Of a DNA stretch of 20,425 nucleotides, positions 18,315 through 20,425 are shown in pieces; the first letter of the stretch is position 1, and every line of letters begins with the position of its first letter. The notes under the pieces were generated by a model. That model ran no database searches, was not told the DNA's origin, and saw only the letters and a list, made by a program, of their open reading frames with translations. The DNA lies in the NCBI GenBank assembly GCA_015680685.1, contig MNCI01000987.1, forward strand, positions 90,251 through 110,675, given 5' to 3'. Position numbers and translations under genes: made by a program. Source of the stretch: Gnetum montanum. Its lineage: Eukaryota > Streptophyta > Gnetopsida > Gnetales > Gnetaceae.

Positions 18315-19640
18315 TGATTATGATGCGGAATAGTTTTTATCATTTTTTCGTTGCATGGGACCTGTTACTTTGGTTTGTGGACGACGATGAAAGTTTACAG
18401 GGTCAATGTTTGCCATGTCTGGGATTGTGGATTCAGTGGTGGAGACAGATTGTTTGTTTGGGTAAGGAATCCAATTTGAATGGTGTATTTTTGTTCTGGC
18501 TTTTGCAATTGCCTTTTTTTTAATCCCCAGAAACATAAAGAAAAGAAAAAAAGTCTGTTGATAAGGTGTGAGAGGATGAGGTCTCTCTCTGTACCATCCA
18601 AACTTACAAAAAGAAGTGATCTGACACTCAATTTCGCTGTAGCTAAATCCTCCCGTCCCCTGTGTTGCCTCAAGTGGACCATACATGGGGCTGCCCAGTT
18701 TGCTCACATTCTCTTTCCTGGAAACACAGTAGAACACTTTCTATGCTTACAGTTTGGGTGGTTTTGTGGTGGGTGACGTTTTTATTCACGGGTTAAATTT
18801 GCTGTTATCGCTCTTTGTGGGTCTCACGTTAAATCGTTGGAGTGACGATACAGATCCGAGGCAAGCGTAGCACTTAAAGTAAAGTCAGTTCGGCTAGTTG
18901 AAGCATGTATTTAAAAGGCGTATTTAACACATGGCCAGCGAAAATACAGGCTCTTTAGAAAAAAACACAGCAGCGCGACAACATTTAATCCAGGCACGAA
19001 ATCCGGGCAGGGATAGGGCAGCCAAGCAGAGGCAGTGAGTGACGGCATGAGACAACAAAGGAGAGGAGAGGAGAGCCCACTGTTCGCCCCACAACTATTG
19101 ACAAAGATGAAGCGAATGCGCGTGATGTTTTTCAGGTAAAAATAGCAGCAGCACCAGAAGCACATGAATGAGAGATGATGCTTCTCCATTCGTTCTCTCA
19201 GCAGCAGCACGCAGAACTTTGCTACAGCAGCACAGACGATGACGCATCATTCGTTCACCTACTCTGTGCTTGCTCCGCCATTGGTCTCCTTGACACACAC
19301 ACAGGCAACGCATTGAATAACGTTTTCCGCATGCTCGCACAATTCACCTTTCTCTCATGTCCCAGCCTGAGCCTGGCTGAAACAGACATGAACCAGGCAT
19401 CAAAAGCAGTCATGGTGGGTTTGTTTCAGCTTTTTATTTTCTCTAATTCTCGGCTTCCATAACCTCTTATTATTTTTTGATTCAATTCGGAAAATGGCTT
19501 CCCTTAATCATGTGAAGGATTTTTACAGCATACGTCGGTGGAGATCTAACAAACAATGTTGTGAAGGAGGTGCCTCTGCAACCCCAATGCCAGCATGAAT
19601 GCACTGACATGTTGTAGATCGATAACGAGTTAAACTTGGT
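18315..19640. other. Less AT-rich, gene-like but unassigned sequence
   Basis: Base composition changes here from the AT-rich surroundings. Seen: a 139-codon minus-strand open frame (18737-18318, containing IPDMANIDPVNFHRRPQTKV) with no recognised family; on plus, a GGTAAGG donor-like site near 18462 and a T-rich acceptor-like CCCCAG near 18525-18531; a TATA-like TATTTAAAAGG near 18908; purine-rich AGGAGAGGAGAGG near 19059-19072; and an ATG at 19107 followed after 29 bases by CAG/GTAAAA. These could be the promoter and first exon of a gene or of a captured fragment, but none is convincing alone. Strand and gene identity remain open. Confidence 0.3.
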
Positions 19641-19675
19641 GCAAGAAACCATACGCGTATTTATGGTTTTTGGAC

Positions 19676-19835
19676 GTAACCTTTCATAACACGACGTAAC
19701 TTTTCATCGTGATGCACAAAGTTGCGTTACCAGCCTGTCGGAAATTATATAGTTACACGTTAGCGTGATGCACAAAGTTGCATTACCCAAATGGTCTGGT
19801 TATACGTCAGCGTTGTGCACAAAGTTGCGTTACCA
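19676..19835. repeat. Degenerate repeat with GTGATGCACAAAGTTGCGTTAC core, three copies
   Basis: Core copies lie at 19709-19730, 19765-19786 and 19812-19833 with one to three differences, spaced 56 and 47 bp. A weaker trace (GCGTTACGCACAAA) lies near 19865. Each core is preceded by CGTAAC, CACGTTAGC or ACGTCAGC, so GTAAC/GTTAC pairs could form small hairpins. It resembles the eroded edge of a satellite or a transposon subterminal region. Confidence 0.7.
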
Positions 19836-19911
19836 AAATGGGTGTGGAAAAGTCAACATTGATCAGCGTTACGCACAAATCGAAATATGAGTGGTAATGC
19901 GTATCGGCCAA

Positions 19912-19979
19912 AAGAATAAATAGTCTTTAAGTTAGTTGTAGAATTCAAAATATTTTTTTTGACTAATAAGTTTATTATA
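19912..19979 (+). repeat. 68-bp direct repeat, right copy
   Basis: It matches 14473-14540 at 65 of 68 bases without gaps. The match begins abruptly at 19912, right after the repeat-rich block, and the sequence that follows continues the reverse transcriptase relic. Confidence 0.85.
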
Positions 19980-20119
19980 AAATATTTATTTAAAATTTTG
20001 CTAAAATTTGAAAATCCACTATAATAGATATGTAACACTTAATTTTAAACTTGAAGCTATTATTTTTACCTTTAAAATTTTAAGGTGCTACATATATAGA
20101 AGTAAACTATTTTATGTAC
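19912..20119 (+). pseudogene. RT: Ty3/gypsy reverse transcriptase relic, downstream part
   Basis: After the duplicated 68 bp, one plus-strand frame reads YYKIFI, stop, NFAKI, which matches the YYRRFIxNFAKI block that follows FLGHxVS in chromovirus-type reverse transcriptases. The upstream half ends just before this block, so the two halves join into one domain if the intervening 5.4 kb is taken out. The frame carries several stops. It ends where LTR C begins at 20120. Confidence 0.6.
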
Positions 20120-20144
20120 TGATGAGACGCGACTTGCACTAGGC

Positions 20145-20186
20145 CGCGATATCACGTACGCGATATCGCATACGCGATATCGCGTC
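20145..20186. repeat. GATATC palindrome cluster in U3 of LTR C
   Basis: Three copies in a row of (G)CGATATC(G/A)C joined by GTACG or ATACG. This is the best preserved of the three clusters: CGATATCGCATACGCGATAT is one base from being a continuous palindrome. Confidence 0.8.
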
Positions 20187-20199
20187 CCGTCGCCATTTC

Positions 20200-20207
20200 T
20201 ATAAAGA
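20200..20207 (+). promoter_or_regulatory. TATA box of LTR C
   Basis: TATAAAGA followed by AGAGGCGGC, equivalent in position to the TATA boxes of both B LTRs. Confidence 0.6.
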
Positions 20208-20425
20208 AGAGGCGGCACTCCCTTCATTTCCCAATCCTGGCTAGTGTAGCAAAGCTCTGGCAGATTGATCACTCCAGAGTTAGAATTTTTCCCCATGTGC
20301 CCGCAGTAGGAGTCCTAGAGTGAACGGCTCTTTATTCGAGCAGCTTGTAACCTAAACCCAAGTTGTGTACGGCAATAAAGACGAACTTGATTGGATAAAC
20401 CTTGCAGCACGTGGTTTCATTTATT

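Larger units (their letters stand above)
20120..20425 (+). repeat. LTR of element C, plus orientation, cut by window end
   Basis: It starts TGATGAGACGCGAC, then has the GATATC palindrome cluster (20145-20186), a TATA box TATAAAGA at 20200-20207, and an AATAAA signal at 20374-20379. It aligns with the reverse complement of the B LTRs (shared AGAGGCGGC, CAGATTGATCACTC, GGAGTCCTA and GGCAATAAAGACGA blocks). It is a B-family copy in the opposite orientation. Only the first 306 bases are in the window, so whether it is a 5' LTR, 3' LTR or solo LTR cannot be told. Confidence 0.85.

Noticed and set aside
18318-18737. 139-codon minus-strand open frame
   Set aside because: No recognised domain, three other open frames overlap it, and the stop falls at the edge of the tandem array. 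Kept only as a note within the unassigned region.

Overview
The window looks like repeat-rich nuclear DNA of a seed plant with a large, slowly purged genome. It is AT-rich and eukaryotic: LTR retrotransposons with a tRNA-Asp type primer site, heavily decayed coding sequence, minisatellites, and no bacterial-style operons. A gymnosperm is plausible, but nothing here identifies the species. I see no intact gene.

Layout. (1) 1-2613: gag remnant and 5' LTR of element A, minus strand, Athila/Tat-like, cut by the window start. (2) 2614-5273: AT-rich sequence I cannot assign. (3) 5274-12383: element B, a complete minus-strand relative of A, with two 892-bp LTRs, a near-perfect 5-bp target duplication, a primer binding site, gag and aspartic protease. 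The 2.3 kb between the protease and the 3' LTR shows no reverse transcriptase, RNase H or integrase, so B looks like a non-autonomous gag-protease element. (4) 12389-14540: AT-rich sequence holding a plus-strand Ty3/gypsy reverse transcriptase relic that still reads FIDD. (5) 14541-19911: a 5.4-kb block that starts with a 0.5-kb foldback hairpin. It then holds less AT-rich, gene-like but unassigned sequence, several kinds of tandem repeat including a 110-bp higher-order array, and a degenerate hairpin-prone repeat. (6) 19912-20119: a continuation of the same reverse transcriptase relic. (7) 20120-20425: the start of an LTR (element C) of the B family in plus orientation, cut by the window end.

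The most interesting observation is that the reverse transcriptase relic is split by the 14541-19911 block and that 68 bp of the relic is present on both sides (65/68 identical by eye). This looks like one insertion with an unusually long direct duplication of target sequence, carrying gene-like DNA into repeats. Other points of interest are CpG-rich GATATC palindrome clusters in the B and C promoters, four copies of AGTCATGGGGG inside B, and the pattern of C-to-T type stop codons in gag.

All identities and counts were made by eye from the sequence. No alignments or database searches were run.
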